A program made the translations under genes and the position numbers. Of a stretch of DNA of 64,000 nt, positions 9,721 through 18,400 are shown piece after piece. The DNA lies in assembly GCF_003173055.1 (NCBI RefSeq), contig NZ_QGLF01000001.1, positions 317,085 to 381,084 of the forward strand, written 5' to 3'. Every line of letters begins with the position of its first letter. Positions within the stretch are counted from its first letter, which is position 1. The notes under the pieces were generated by a model. That model made no database searches and was not told where the DNA came from. It saw only the letters and a program-made list of their open reading frames with translations. Source of the DNA: Zavarzinia compransoris. Its GTDB lineage: Bacteria; Pseudomonadota; Alphaproteobacteria; Zavarziniales; Zavarziniaceae.

Positions 9721-10341
9721 ATGGACGATCTCGCCGCCGCCGCCACCCTTGCCCTCGGTCTCGTCACCGTCGGGGGCTATCTGCTCGGCTCCATTCCCTT
9801 CGGTCTGGTCCTGACCCGGCTTGCCGGCTATGGCGACATCCGGAAGATCGGCTCGGGCAATATCGGCGCCACCAATGTGCTGCGCACCGGCAACAAGCCG
9901 CTGGCCCTGGCCACCCTGCTGCTCGACAGCGGCAAGGGGGCGATCGCGGTCGGTCTCGCCTGGTGGCTGGGCGGGAGCGTGCTGGCGGCGATCGCCGGCG
10001 GCGCCGCCTTCCTCGGCCATTGCTTTCCGGTCTGGCTGAAGTTCAAGGGCGGCAAGGGGGTCGCGACCTTCCTCGGCACCCTGCTGGCGCTGGCCTGGCC
10101 GGTTGGTCTCGCCTGCTGCGGCACCTGGGCGATCACCGCCGCGATCAGCCGCATTTCCTCGCTCTCCGCCCTGGTGGCGGCGGCACTCGGGCCGGTCTTC
10201 GCCTATCTCCTGGCGGGCCAGGAACAGGCCTGGATGGCGCTGTTCTGCGCCGTCCTCATCTTCATCCGCCACCGCCCCAACATCGAGCGCCTCTTCGCCG
10301 GCACCGAGCCCAAGATCGGTGCCGGCAAGAACAAGGCATAG
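9721..10341 (+). CDS. plsY: Acyl-phosphate:glycerol-3-phosphate acyltransferase PlsY
   Basis: Inner-membrane enzyme that transfers an acyl group from acyl-phosphate to glycerol-3-phosphate, the first step of phospholipid synthesis in most bacteria. The 206-residue protein has five to six predicted membrane helices and all three PlsY signatures: GSIPFGLVL near the N-terminus, GSGNIGATNVLR, and the 'GGKGVATFLG' glycine-rich loop. It follows the dihydroorotase-like gene by 15 bases, so it is likely the last gene of the ruvX-pyrB-pyrC-plsY operon, which ends at a strong terminator. Confidence 0.95.
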   Translation: MDDLAAAATLALGLVTVGGYLLGSIPFGLVLTRLAGYGDIRKIGSGNIGATNVLRTGNKPLALATLLLDSGKGAIAVGLAWWLGGSVLAAIAGGAAFLGHCFPVWLKFKGGKGVATFLGTLLALAWPVGLACCGTWAITAAISRISSLSALVAAALGPVFAYLLAGQEQAWMALFCAVLIFIRHRPNIERLFAGTEPKIGAGKNKA

Positions 10342-10350
10342 GCGGGAATC

Positions 10351-10385
10351 AAAAGCCCCCCGGCTTGGCGCCGGGGGGCTTTTTT
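10351..10385 (+). terminator. Intrinsic terminator after plsY
   Basis: A GC-rich stem (AGCCCCCCGGC pairing with GCCGGGGGGCT around a 5-base loop) is followed directly by six T residues, with A residues on the other side. It is a textbook rho-independent terminator 9 bases past the plsY stop. The flanking A-tract means it can also end transcription coming from the opposite strand. Confidence 0.93.
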
Positions 10386-10402
10386 GTGTCGTCTTGCTTC
10401 GT

Positions 10403-10648
10403 TCAGGCCGCGCGGGCCTGGGGCGCGATGCCGTAGGCGCGGGCGTCGCGGTTCAGGCGGTACAGGCGTTCCGGCGAGTCGCTGGAAACGCGGCCGTCGT
10501 CCAGGCGATAGACCACCACATGGGCGACACGGCCCGCATTACGCCCCTGCAGGCTGGTGAAATCGATCACCGTGCCCTTCTGCTCGCCCCAAAGACCCGG
10601 CACCGAGATGCGCTCGCCGATGCGGAAACCCCAATGTTCGTTGATCAT
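10403..10648 (-). CDS. Small conserved-looking protein downstream of ornithine decarboxylase
   Basis: An 81-residue soluble protein that I do not recognise. It has a strong ribosome site (AAGGAA, 8 bases before ATG) and starts 28 bases after the decarboxylase stop, so it is almost certainly cotranscribed. The sequence begins 'MINEHWGFRIGERISVPGLW' and looks like a small beta-barrel (alternating Val/Gly strands 'GTVIDF', 'RVAHVVVYRL'), reminiscent of KOW- or SH3-like domains. It may accompany polyamine synthesis, but that is only positional inference. Confidence 0.7.
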   Translation of the reverse strand: MINEHWGFRIGERISVPGLWGEQKGTVIDFTSLQGRNAGRVAHVVVYRLDDGRVSSDSPERLYRLNRDARAYGIAPQARAA

Positions 10649-10676
10649 GGTCAGGTTCCTTCCGTAACCCGAGGGG

Positions 10677-11807
10677 TCAGATGCAGATGGTGTTCAGCGG
10701 CGCGAAGCCGTTGAAGTTCACCGAGGAGTAGCTGGTGGTATAGGCACCGGTGGCCAGGATCTCGATCTTGTCGCCGATCTTGAGGTCCACCGGCAGTTCG
10801 TAGCTCGCCTTCTCGTAGAGGATATCGGCCGAATCGCAGGTCGGGCCGGCCAGGATCACCGGGGCGGTCGCGCCGCCATCGTGCGGGGTGCGCAGACGGT
10901 ACTTGATCGCCTCGTCCATGGTTTCCGCGAGGCCGGAGAACTTGCCGACATCGAGGTAGATCCAGCGCTTGTCTTCCGCCTCGTCCTTCTTCGAGATCAG
11001 CACGACCTCGGTCTGCAGGATGCCGGCATCGCCGGCCATGCTGCGGCCCGGCTCGATGATGATGTCGGGGATCGCATTGCCGAAGTGGTTGTAGATCGCA
11101 TCCATGACCGCGGCGGCATAGGCCTCCAGCGGCGGCACGTCGGCCCGGTACTTGGCCGGGAAACCGCCGCCCAGGTTGATCATGCGCAGTTCGACGTCCC
11201 GCTCGCGCAGGATCGAGAACAGGCTCGCGACGCCGCCGACCGCCTTGTCCCACTGGCCGAGGTCGGTCTGCTGCGAGCCGACGTGGAAGGAGATGCCATA
11301 GGGATCGAGACCCTTCTCGCGCGCCTTCACCATCAGGTCCGCCGCCATCTGCGGGGTGCAGCCGAACTTCCGCGACAGCGGCCATTCGGCGCCTTCGCAT
11401 TCGACCAGCACGCGGCAGAACACGCGCGAGCCGGGGGCGGAACGGGCCAGCTTCTCAAGCTCGGCTTCCGAATCGAAGGCGAACAGGCGCACACCCAGGG
11501 CATAGGCGGTCGCGATGTCGGTTTCCTTCTTGATCGTGTTGCCGAAGGAAACATTCGCGGGATCGGCGCCCTGGTCCAGCACCAGTTCGATCTCGCCGCG
11601 CGAGGCGGTGTCGAAGGATGAGCCGAGGGCGTTCAGCCGCGCCACCACATCCGGCATCGGATTGGCCTTCACGGCATAGAAGATCTTCGCCGCCGGCAGC
11701 AGGCGGTGAAGGTTGCTGTAATTGTCCTCGATGACGTCCAGGTCCACCACCAGGCAAGGGGTGGCGGGGCGGCGCTCGTCCAGGAAACGGCGGATCTTCT
11801 CGGTCAT
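10677..11807 (-). CDS. Ornithine/lysine decarboxylase, fold-type III PLP enzyme
   Basis: Decarboxylates ornithine (possibly also lysine) to putrescine in polyamine synthesis. The 376-residue protein belongs to the alanine-racemase-fold family: the PLP lysine is Lys47 in FYAVKANP, the glycine-rich phosphate loop is 'INLGGGFPAKY', 'EPGRSMAG' contacts PLP, and the catalytic cysteine lies in GPTCDSAD. This is the type called SpeF or Odc in rhizobia, unlike the large fold-type I enzyme of E. coli. It is preceded by a clear promoter and a 365-base leader, suggesting control by an RNA element. Confidence 0.92.
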   Translation of the reverse strand: MTEKIRRFLDERRPATPCLVVDLDVIEDNYSNLHRLLPAAKIFYAVKANPMPDVVARLNALGSSFDTASRGEIELVLDQGADPANVSFGNTIKKETDIATAYALGVRLFAFDSEAELEKLARSAPGSRVFCRVLVECEGAEWPLSRKFGCTPQMAADLMVKAREKGLDPYGISFHVGSQQTDLGQWDKAVGGVASLFSILRERDVELRMINLGGGFPAKYRADVPPLEAYAAAVMDAIYNHFGNAIPDIIIEPGRSMAGDAGILQTEVVLISKKDEAEDKRWIYLDVGKFSGLAETMDEAIKYRLRTPHDGGATAPVILAGPTCDSADILYEKASYELPVDLKIGDKIEILATGAYTTSYSSVNFNGFAPLNTICI

Positions 11808-12172
11808 GTGCGTAGTCCCAAGCGTGCCGCAGCGTGTGCGGCCGAGAAAGACAACAGGTTTTATCGGTGAAGGTGCAGGGCGGCCCGTCGGGGCCGGGTG
11901 CCGGAAGTCAGTCCGGCGCCCGCATACTCGAAGCGAGGTTCGAGCTGAAAGCCGCGGCGAAAACCTGCCGGCCTCCCATGAGCTTGGAAGCCTGGTCGGC
12001 TGCGGGTTGGTCAGCTTTGGAGATGTAGGTCTGGTCTGTGCCAGCCTTCAGGCCATCACGGTGCAGCATCGTCGTTCCCTCTCGGGTTTCGGGTTTCCCC
12101 GGAAATTCCAAAAAGGACGCCTAACGTCGTTGCTGTACCACCTTGGGCCATGGGCACGTGCGGGTGCGTCTG
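11808..12172 (-). promoter_or_regulatory. Long 5' leader of ornithine decarboxylase, speF-type RNA candidate
   Basis: From the predicted transcription start near 12172 to the decarboxylase ATG there are about 365 untranslated bases. In alphaproteobacteria a conserved structured RNA called the speF motif lies upstream of this same gene (Corbino and colleagues, established). The 3' part can form adjacent hairpins (GCCGGACTGACTTCCGGC, then CGGCCCCGACGGGCCG) about 60-110 bases before the gene. I cannot confirm the match to the covariance model by eye. The leader also contains short reading frames, treated separately. Confidence 0.55.
11908..12069 (-). CDS. Possible leader peptide or small protein in the decarboxylase leader
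   Basis: A 53-codon reading frame beginning MLHRDGLKAG and ending SSMRAPD lies wholly inside the leader. Its ATG has a fair ribosome site (AGAGGGAAC, 5 to 8 bases upstream). E. coli speF is controlled by an ornithine-sensing arrest peptide in its leader, so a translated leader would fit the pathway. However, the sequence shows no obvious similarity to that peptide, and the frame could be fortuitous in GC-rich DNA. Confidence 0.3.
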   Translation of the reverse strand: MLHRDGLKAGTDQTYISKADQPAADQASKLMGGRQVFAAAFSSNLASSMRAPD

Positions 12173-12179
12173 GTGCGGA

Positions 12180-12207
12180 GATATAGGGCAAAATCGCGGG
12201 GGTGCAA
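12180..12207 (-). promoter_or_regulatory. Sigma-70-type promoter for ornithine decarboxylase
   Basis: Reading the minus strand, TTGCAC (12207-12202) and TATATC (12185-12180) are separated by 16 bases, close to the housekeeping consensus. Transcription would start near 12172 and produce the long decarboxylase leader. The same minus-10 hexamer is used in the tRNA-Cys promoter of this window. Confidence 0.7.
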
Positions 12208-12259
12208 GAAGAAATTTGCGACACCGCGGCAAGCCATCCCGCACTGTGGCAACGGTCAC

Positions 12260-12913
12260 TCAATCGAGCCGCAACGGCCCCCAAACCAGGCAGAAATACT
12301 GGGTTTCGCCACCGTCTGCCGTTTTTCTGGTCAGCATGGTCGAGCCGCTGCGCGACCAGCGGAAGCGCAGGGTCTCGTTCGTGTCCGGATCGAGCCAGCG
12401 CAGGCTGATTCGATGGCTGCCCAGGGATTTCTCGCAGCACTCCCCGGTCCGGCAGTCGCCGGCGCAGCAGCCCCAGGGCTTGGCCGGGTCCGCAAGGCAG
12501 GCATGCAGCCCCGGCGGGATGGCGACGCTGGCGGCAGGCGGGGGCAGGGCGCGGGCGCCGCCGCCGGCGTCGAGGGCGATCAGGGGGGCATCGGCGAAGG
12601 CTTTGGCGATCGCCGCCTCGGCCGCGGCCTGGGGCAGGGTTTCCGAGAGTTGCCGGATGTCCCGGTCGCCCAGGGGCCAGCGCATCAGATAGGCGCGGGG
12701 CGGCGTGCCCAGGCGGGCGCGCTCGAGATAGGCCTTGCCGGGGCGGACGTCGGCATCGCCGCAGGCGATCACGCCTCGCGTCGCGCAATCGGGGCAGACG
12801 GCGGCGATCGCCGCGCGCAGCGGTTCCGGCAGGTGCAGGCGCTCGGTGCCGAGGGCAGGCCCGGCCAGCAACCCGAAAAAAGCGGCAACAGCGGCTATGC
12901 GGCGCATCATCAA
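12260..12913 (-). CDS. Secreted cysteine-rich protein of unknown function
   Basis: A 217-residue protein with a Sec signal peptide (MMMRR followed by a hydrophobic stretch, probable cleavage after PALG near residue 22). The mature part has ten cysteines: a CPDC pair at 40-43, Cys51, a cluster at Cys139, 149, 150, 154, 159 and 160, and Cys208. I do not recognise the family. It is divergent from an ScsB/DsbD-like disulfide reductase gene only tens of bases away, so it may be a folding substrate or partner of that system (inference). The first of three consecutive Met codons was used. Confidence 0.75.
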   Translation of the reverse strand: MMMRRIAAVAAFFGLLAGPALGTERLHLPEPLRAAIAAVCPDCATRGVIACGDADVRPGKAYLERARLGTPPRAYLMRWPLGDRDIRQLSETLPQAAAEAAIAKAFADAPLIALDAGGGARALPPPAASVAIPPGLHACLADPAKPWGCCAGDCRTGECCEKSLGSHRISLRWLDPDTNETLRFRWSRSGSTMLTRKTADGGETQYFCLVWGPLRLD

Positions 12914-12971
12914 CCAGCCTTAATCCCGCGTATAAATCGTGACCATGTTAAACCGGGATTGCGCCGCCGCC

Positions 12972-15008
12972 ATGTCCAGACTTGCCCTTTCGAGGCTGTT
13001 CGCCTGTCTTCTGGCCCTGCTGGCCTGGCAGGCCGGCGTGGCCGGCGCGGCCCCGGTGAAGACGGAGAACGCCGAGGCGGAACTGATCGCCGAAGGGGTT
13101 GCGGTGCCGGGCGGGACGGTGACCGTAGCACTTCGCCTGAAGGCGCGGCCGGGCTGGCATACCTATTGGCTCAACCCGGGCGATACCGGCCTGCCGACCA
13201 CCATCGCCTGGACCTTGCCGGCGGGGGCCGGCGCCGGGCCGATCCAATGGCCGCTACCGAAGGCGCTGCCGGTCGGGCCCCTGATGAATTACGGCTATGA
13301 GGGCGAGGTCTGGCTGCTGACCGAGATCGCGGTGCCGGCTGCGTTCGCCGGCGAAAGCCTGGCCCTGGCCGCCCGCGCCGACTGGCTGATCTGCGCCGAG
13401 ATCTGCGTGCCCGAAGGCGCGGACCTGAGCCTGACGGTGCCGGTCGGCCCGGCGCCCGCGGCCGATCCCGCCCATGTCCTGAATTTCGAGCGGACGCGGG
13501 CCCTGCTGCCCCTGCCGCTGCCCGAGCCCCTGGTGGCGTCGCGGGCCGGGGCGGCGCTCGAAATCCTGCTGCCCGAAAGCCTTCAGGCCCGGGCCGCGCG
13601 CTTCTTTCCGGCCGAAGAGGATGTCGTCGTCGCCGCCGAGCCCCAGCCGCTCGAAGGCAGCCGCCTGAGTGCCCGTCTGGAGCCTCGCTTTGCCGGCGAT
13701 CGGCTGCGCGGCGTGCTGGTGCTCGAAAGCGCCGGCTGGACCCGGGCTTTCACGGTCGATGCCGCGATCGCCGGTGCGGCGCCCGGGCCCGCCGCGCCCG
13801 GGCGCGTCGCCCCGCCGGCCGCGCCGGCGATCGGCCTGCCGCTCGCCCTGCTGTTCGCCTTCGTCGGCGGCCTGATTCTCAATCTCATGCCCTGCGTGCT
13901 GCCGGTGCTGTCGATCAAGGTGCTGTCGCTGGCCGGGCACCGCGACGGCGCCCGCGGCCAGGGCCTTGCCTATACCGCCGGCGTGCTGGTCTGTTTCCTG
14001 GCCCTGGCCGGCGGCCTGATCGCGCTGCGGGCGGGGGGGGAGGCGATCGGCTGGGGCTTCCAGTTGCAGTCGCCGGTGGTGATCGGCCTCCTGGCCTATC
14101 TCTTCTTCGGTCTCGGCCTGTGGATGCTCGATATCGTCAGTTTCGGCAACCGGCTGATGGGCGCGGGCGAGGGCTTGACCCGGCGGGGCGGGCTGGCCGG
14201 TTCCTTCGGCACCGGGCTGCTGGCCGCCGTGGTCGCGACGCCCTGCACCGCGCCCTTCATGGGGGCGGCGCTCGGCTTCGCCCTGACCCGGCCCGCGGCC
14301 GAGGCGCTGGCGATCTTCCTCGTCCTCGGCCTCGGGCTGTCGGCGCCGTTCCTGCTGGTCAGCTTCGTGCCCGCGCTCGGCCGGCTGCTGCCCCGGCCCG
14401 GGGGCTGGATGGTGCGGCTGAAGAAGATCCTGGCCTTTCCGCTGTTCGGTTCGGCCGTCTGGCTGCTGTGGGTGCTGTCGGTGCAGACCGGCGCGGTGGC
14501 GGTGGCGACCGCGGGCAGCGGGTTGCTGCTGATCGCCTTCGCCGCCTTCGTGCTGCGCGAATTCGGCGGCATCGGCGGGCGGCTGGTGGCGCTTGCCGCC
14601 CTGCTCGGCGCTTTCGCCACCGCCGTCCTGCCCGGCAGCCCCGCGCCCGGGGCGGCACCGGCGGCGGCGGGGGCCGAGGCCTATAGCGCCGGCCGGCTGG
14701 CGGAACTGCGGGCGGCGGGTACGCCGGTCTTCGTCAATCTGACGGCGGCCTGGTGCATCACCTGCCTCGTCAACGAACAGGTCGCCCTGGACCGGCCGGC
14801 GGTGAAGAAGGCCCTGGCCGAGACCGGCACCGTCTATATGGTCGGCGACTGGACCAACCGCGATCCGGACATCACCCGCCTTCTGACGGAAAACGGCCGC
14901 TCGGGCGTGCCGCTCTATCTTCTCTATCCGGCCGGGGGCGGGGCGCCGCAACTCCTGCCCCAACTGCTGACCGAGGGGCTGGTGGTCGAGACCCTGGCTC
15001 AGCCCTGA
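12972..15008 (+). CDS. DsbD/ScsB-family thiol:disulfide interchange membrane protein
   Basis: Carries electrons from cytoplasmic thioredoxin to periplasmic proteins. Order of parts: signal peptide (1-26), a periplasmic DsbC-like domain of the ScsB type with 'CAEICVPE', an eight-helix DsbD core with the redox cysteines in MPCVLPVLSIK and TPCTAPFMG, and a C-terminal thioredoxin-like domain with AAWCITCLVNE. At 678 residues it is the length of ScsB proteins linked to copper tolerance. I start at the ATG at 12972, which gives a clean signal peptide. Another ATG at 12939 adds 11 residues but lies next to a TATAAAT box that may be the promoter. Confidence 0.88.
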   Translation: MSRLALSRLFACLLALLAWQAGVAGAAPVKTENAEAELIAEGVAVPGGTVTVALRLKARPGWHTYWLNPGDTGLPTTIAWTLPAGAGAGPIQWPLPKALPVGPLMNYGYEGEVWLLTEIAVPAAFAGESLALAARADWLICAEICVPEGADLSLTVPVGPAPAADPAHVLNFERTRALLPLPLPEPLVASRAGAALEILLPESLQARAARFFPAEEDVVVAAEPQPLEGSRLSARLEPRFAGDRLRGVLVLESAGWTRAFTVDAAIAGAAPGPAAPGRVAPPAAPAIGLPLALLFAFVGGLILNLMPCVLPVLSIKVLSLAGHRDGARGQGLAYTAGVLVCFLALAGGLIALRAGGEAIGWGFQLQSPVVIGLLAYLFFGLGLWMLDIVSFGNRLMGAGEGLTRRGGLAGSFGTGLLAAVVATPCTAPFMGAALGFALTRPAAEALAIFLVLGLGLSAPFLLVSFVPALGRLLPRPGGWMVRLKKILAFPLFGSAVWLLWVLSVQTGAVAVATAGSGLLLIAFAAFVLREFGGIGGRLVALAALLGAFATAVLPGSPAPGAAPAAAGAEAYSAGRLAELRAAGTPVFVNLTAAWCITCLVNEQVALDRPAVKKALAETGTVYMVGDWTNRDPDITRLLTENGRSGVPLYLLYPAGGGAPQLLPQLLTEGLVVETLAQP

Positions 15009-15229
15009 GGGTCGGTCTCGTCGTCGGGCTTGGGGCGATCGAGGCGGTGACCCTCGTGGCGGCGGGCCTCCAGCGTCTCGCGCGCCGCCTCGAGGCGCTT
15101 TTCAGCCAGGGGGCGGCCGAAGCGGCTGCGGTTCTCGGCGGCCTTGGCCGCGGCGTCGGCACGGGTTTTCGCCTTCCGCGCCCGGCGCAGATTGACGATC
15201 TCGGCCGGGCCTTCACGGTCCTTGCTCAT
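14999..15229 (-). CDS. DUF4169 family protein
   Basis: A 76-residue, highly basic, helical protein of the alphaproteobacterial DUF4169 family, recognised by EIVNLRRARKAKTRAD followed by 'AAENRSRFGRPLAEK' and a C-terminal 'LEARRHEGHRL' segment. Function unknown. The reading frame could start 21 codons earlier, but the ATG at 15229 matches the family start. It converges on the ScsB-like gene with a 10-base overlap. In many relatives, as I recall, it lies beside fumC and a ribbon-helix-helix gene; here those two are 6 kb away. Confidence 0.85.
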   Translation of the reverse strand: MSKDREGPAEIVNLRRARKAKTRADAAAKAAENRSRFGRPLAEKRLEAARETLEARRHEGHRLDRPKPDDETDPQG

Positions 15230-15456
15230 GTCCTCGCCCCTTGTTCTTTTCCGCTTGTCGCCGAAGGTGCGCCCGCCGTCAATCGCGGGCACGCTGCCAA
15301 AGTGCCGGAATTTTGCCTAATTCATTGAGTTGAAATGGAAAAATTCAGCGTCATGGGGTATTCGAGAAGGCGGCGGCGCCATGGCCCCGGTTGTTTCGGG
15401 CGGCGGGCTGCAAGCGTTTTGGAATTTGTGGCCGCGGAATTGGACGGAGGCGTGAG

Positions 15457-18400
15457 TTGCGCAAGCTCCTGATCGGTGTCGGCGCCGTGGTCGGCCTTGT
15501 GGTCGGCCTTGGCTTCGCCGCCCCGCTGTTGATCGATCTCAACGATCAGAAGCCCCGCATCGCCGCCCTGATCGAGGAGGCGACGGGCCACAGGGTCGTG
15601 CTCGGCGGCGATATCCGCTTTACCGTGCTGCCGGTACCGGCGGTTTCGGTGCGCAACGTGCGGGTGCTGGGGCGCGAGGCCGCGGGGCCCGATCTCGCCG
15701 ACGTCCAGGCGATCGATCTCCGCCTCAGCCTGATCGCCCTGCTGGGCGGCAAGGTCGATGTCGCCGAGGTCCGCCTGTCCCGCCCGGTGGTGATCGTCGC
15801 CGAGGCCGACCTGGGCGCCCCCGCGCCGGCCGGCGAGACCCCGGCGCCAGCGGCAGCGGGCGGCGGCGGGGCCGATTCGGTCTCGGTCCAGCGGGTGCTG
15901 ATCGAAGACGGCCTGATCGAATGGCGCCCGGCCGCCGGCCCCGCCCGCCGCCTCGAAGGGTTGGAAGCCAATATTTCCGCCCCCAGCCTCTACGGCCCCT
16001 ATACGGTCAGCGGCGGGGCCAGCTATCACGGCCAGCCGGTCGCCCTCGATCTTGCGCTCGGCCGCTTCACCTCCGGCCAGTTGCTGGCCTATGACGTCAG
16101 GCTGGCACTGGCCGGCGGCACCATGGCGCTGGGCGGCAGCCTGGATCCGGCAGCACCCGGCGGGCCGGCGGTGCAGGGCAAGCTGCGCCTTTCGATCGAC
16201 GATCCGGCCGCGATCGGGGCTTTGACCGGGATCCAGCTGCCGGTCAGGGGCACGATCGTCGCCGAGGGCGCGCTCAAGGCTTCGGCCGCGGCGGTCGCGA
16301 TCGACGATCTCGCGGTCTCGGTCGGCGACTCGCGGGGCAGCGGCCGGCTTGCCGTCGCCTTCGGCCCGACCACGGCGGTTTCGCTGAAATTGCGCATGCC
16401 GCGCCTCGACGGCGATGCCCTGCTGGCCGCGGTCCAAGCCCCGGCGGCCGAGGCTGCCGCCGACGCCGCCGCGCTGCCGGCGCCGCCCGGGCCGGCGCTC
16501 GCCCTGCCGGCGGGGGTGACGGCGGATGTCGATCTCGCCATCGACGCGCTGCAATGGTCGGGGGCGGTGATCCAGAAGATCGCCCTGGTCGCGGCGCTGG
16601 AAGGCGGCAAGCTGACCCTGTCCAAGGCCTCCGCCGTGCTGCCGGGGGCGACCGATATCGGCCTTTCCGGCGCCGCCGCCAGCCGCGACGGGCGGCCGCG
16701 CTTCGAGGGCACGGTCGACGTCGCCTCGGACAACCCGCGCGCCCTGACCGACTGGCTGAAATTGACGCCGGACGGATTGCCGGCCGGCCGCCTGACCCGC
16801 TTCACCCTGACCGCGAAAGTCTCGACCGACGGCATCGGCGCCGCCCTGTCGGACCTCGTGGTCCGCCTCGACGGTTCGACCGCCCGGGGCAGCGCCGGCT
16901 GGCAGCCCGGGGTGCGGCCGACCGCCATGCTCTCCCTCGATATCGACCGGGTGGATGCGGACGATTACCTGGGGCTGGCGGCCCCCGCCGTCCCGGCCCC
17001 GGCGGCCCCGGCCAATCCCCTGGCCGAGATCGGCGCCGCCGCGCCGGCCGCGCCCTGGCCGGATCCCGGGTTCGACCTTGCGCTGCGCCTCAAGCTCGGC
17101 AGTCTCACCCTTCATGGCAACGAGGTGAAGGCGGTGGACCTGGACGGCCTGGTGACGCCGGACACCCTGCGCCTGACCACGCTTGCGGTCGCGGATTATG
17201 CCGGCCTGAAACTCGGCGCCAGCGGCAAGCTCGGCTTCGCCAAGGAGGCGCCGGAGGGCGATTTCGCCTTCCAGATCGAGGCGCCGTCGCCTCAGCCCCT
17301 GCTGGCCCTGGCGGGGATCGCCGCGCCGGCGGGCACGGCCTCGCTCGGCCGCCTCGCGGTCGAGGGCCGGCTGACCGGCAAGCCGGAGGCGCCGCTGGTC
17401 GATGCCTGGGCCAGCGTCGGCGAAACCCGGCTGGCGCTGGCGGGCGCCATCGGCAGCCTGCGCCAGCCCGTCTTCGACCTCAAGGGCACCTTCAGCGCGC
17501 CCGAACTGCTGGCGCTGGCGGTGCAGGCCGGCCTCAGCCCGGCGCCGGCGGGGCCGGTGCTGGGCCCGGTCGATCTCGCCATCACCCTGCGCGGGACCGC
17601 GGACCAGCCGGCGGTCGAGGCCAACGGCCGCCTGGGGCCGGCCGATCTGTCGCTCGCCGGCGCGATCGGGGCCGAAGGCTACCGGATCGCGGCCAAGCTG
17701 GAGGCGGCCAATGGCGCCGCCATGCTGACCCGCCTCGGCCTCACCGGGGCGGTGAGCGGCCCCCTGGCGCTGGCGCTCGAAGCCCGGGGCAAGGCCGGCG
17801 AATTGGTGCTGTCCGCCCTGAAGGCGACCGTCGGCCCCAACCGGATCGAGGCCGAGGGGACCCTGGCCACCGCCGGCAGCCGGCGCTTCACCGGCAGGAT
17901 TTCGGCGCCCTATCTCGACCTCGCCCTGTTCGGCGGCGGCACTGGCCCGGCCGGGGCCGCGACGCCGGCCCCGGCGCGGCCGGCCGGCAATCGCTGGTCC
18001 ACCCGGCCGATCGATATCGAGGGCCTGCGCCGGTTCGACGGCGCCATCGACCTTGCGGCGGACCGGCTGGTCGCCGGCAGTTTCACGCTCAGCGCGGTCA
18101 GCGCCCGCCTGACCGCGGCCCAGGGCGTGCTGTCCCTGGCCGACCTGAAGGCCACGGCCGATCCGGGCGCCGTGAACGGCACCGTCACCCTGGATGCCAG
18201 CGGCGATGCCCTGGGCATCGCGGCGGAGATCAGGGCGACCGGCTTCGACCTCGACGCCCTGACCGGCCGCAAGGGTGCCGAGCCCGGGCTTTCCGGCAGC
18301 GGCGACCTGACCCTGGGGCTGACCGGGATCGGCCGCAGCACGTTCGAGATCGTCTCCAGCCTGACCGGCCAGGGCAGCCTGCTCGCGACCGAGGGGCGCA

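Noticed and set aside
12056-12151. 31-codon frame starting MAQGGTATT in the decarboxylase leader
   Set aside because: No clear ribosome site, and it runs out of phase with the better leader candidate; kept as a note only.
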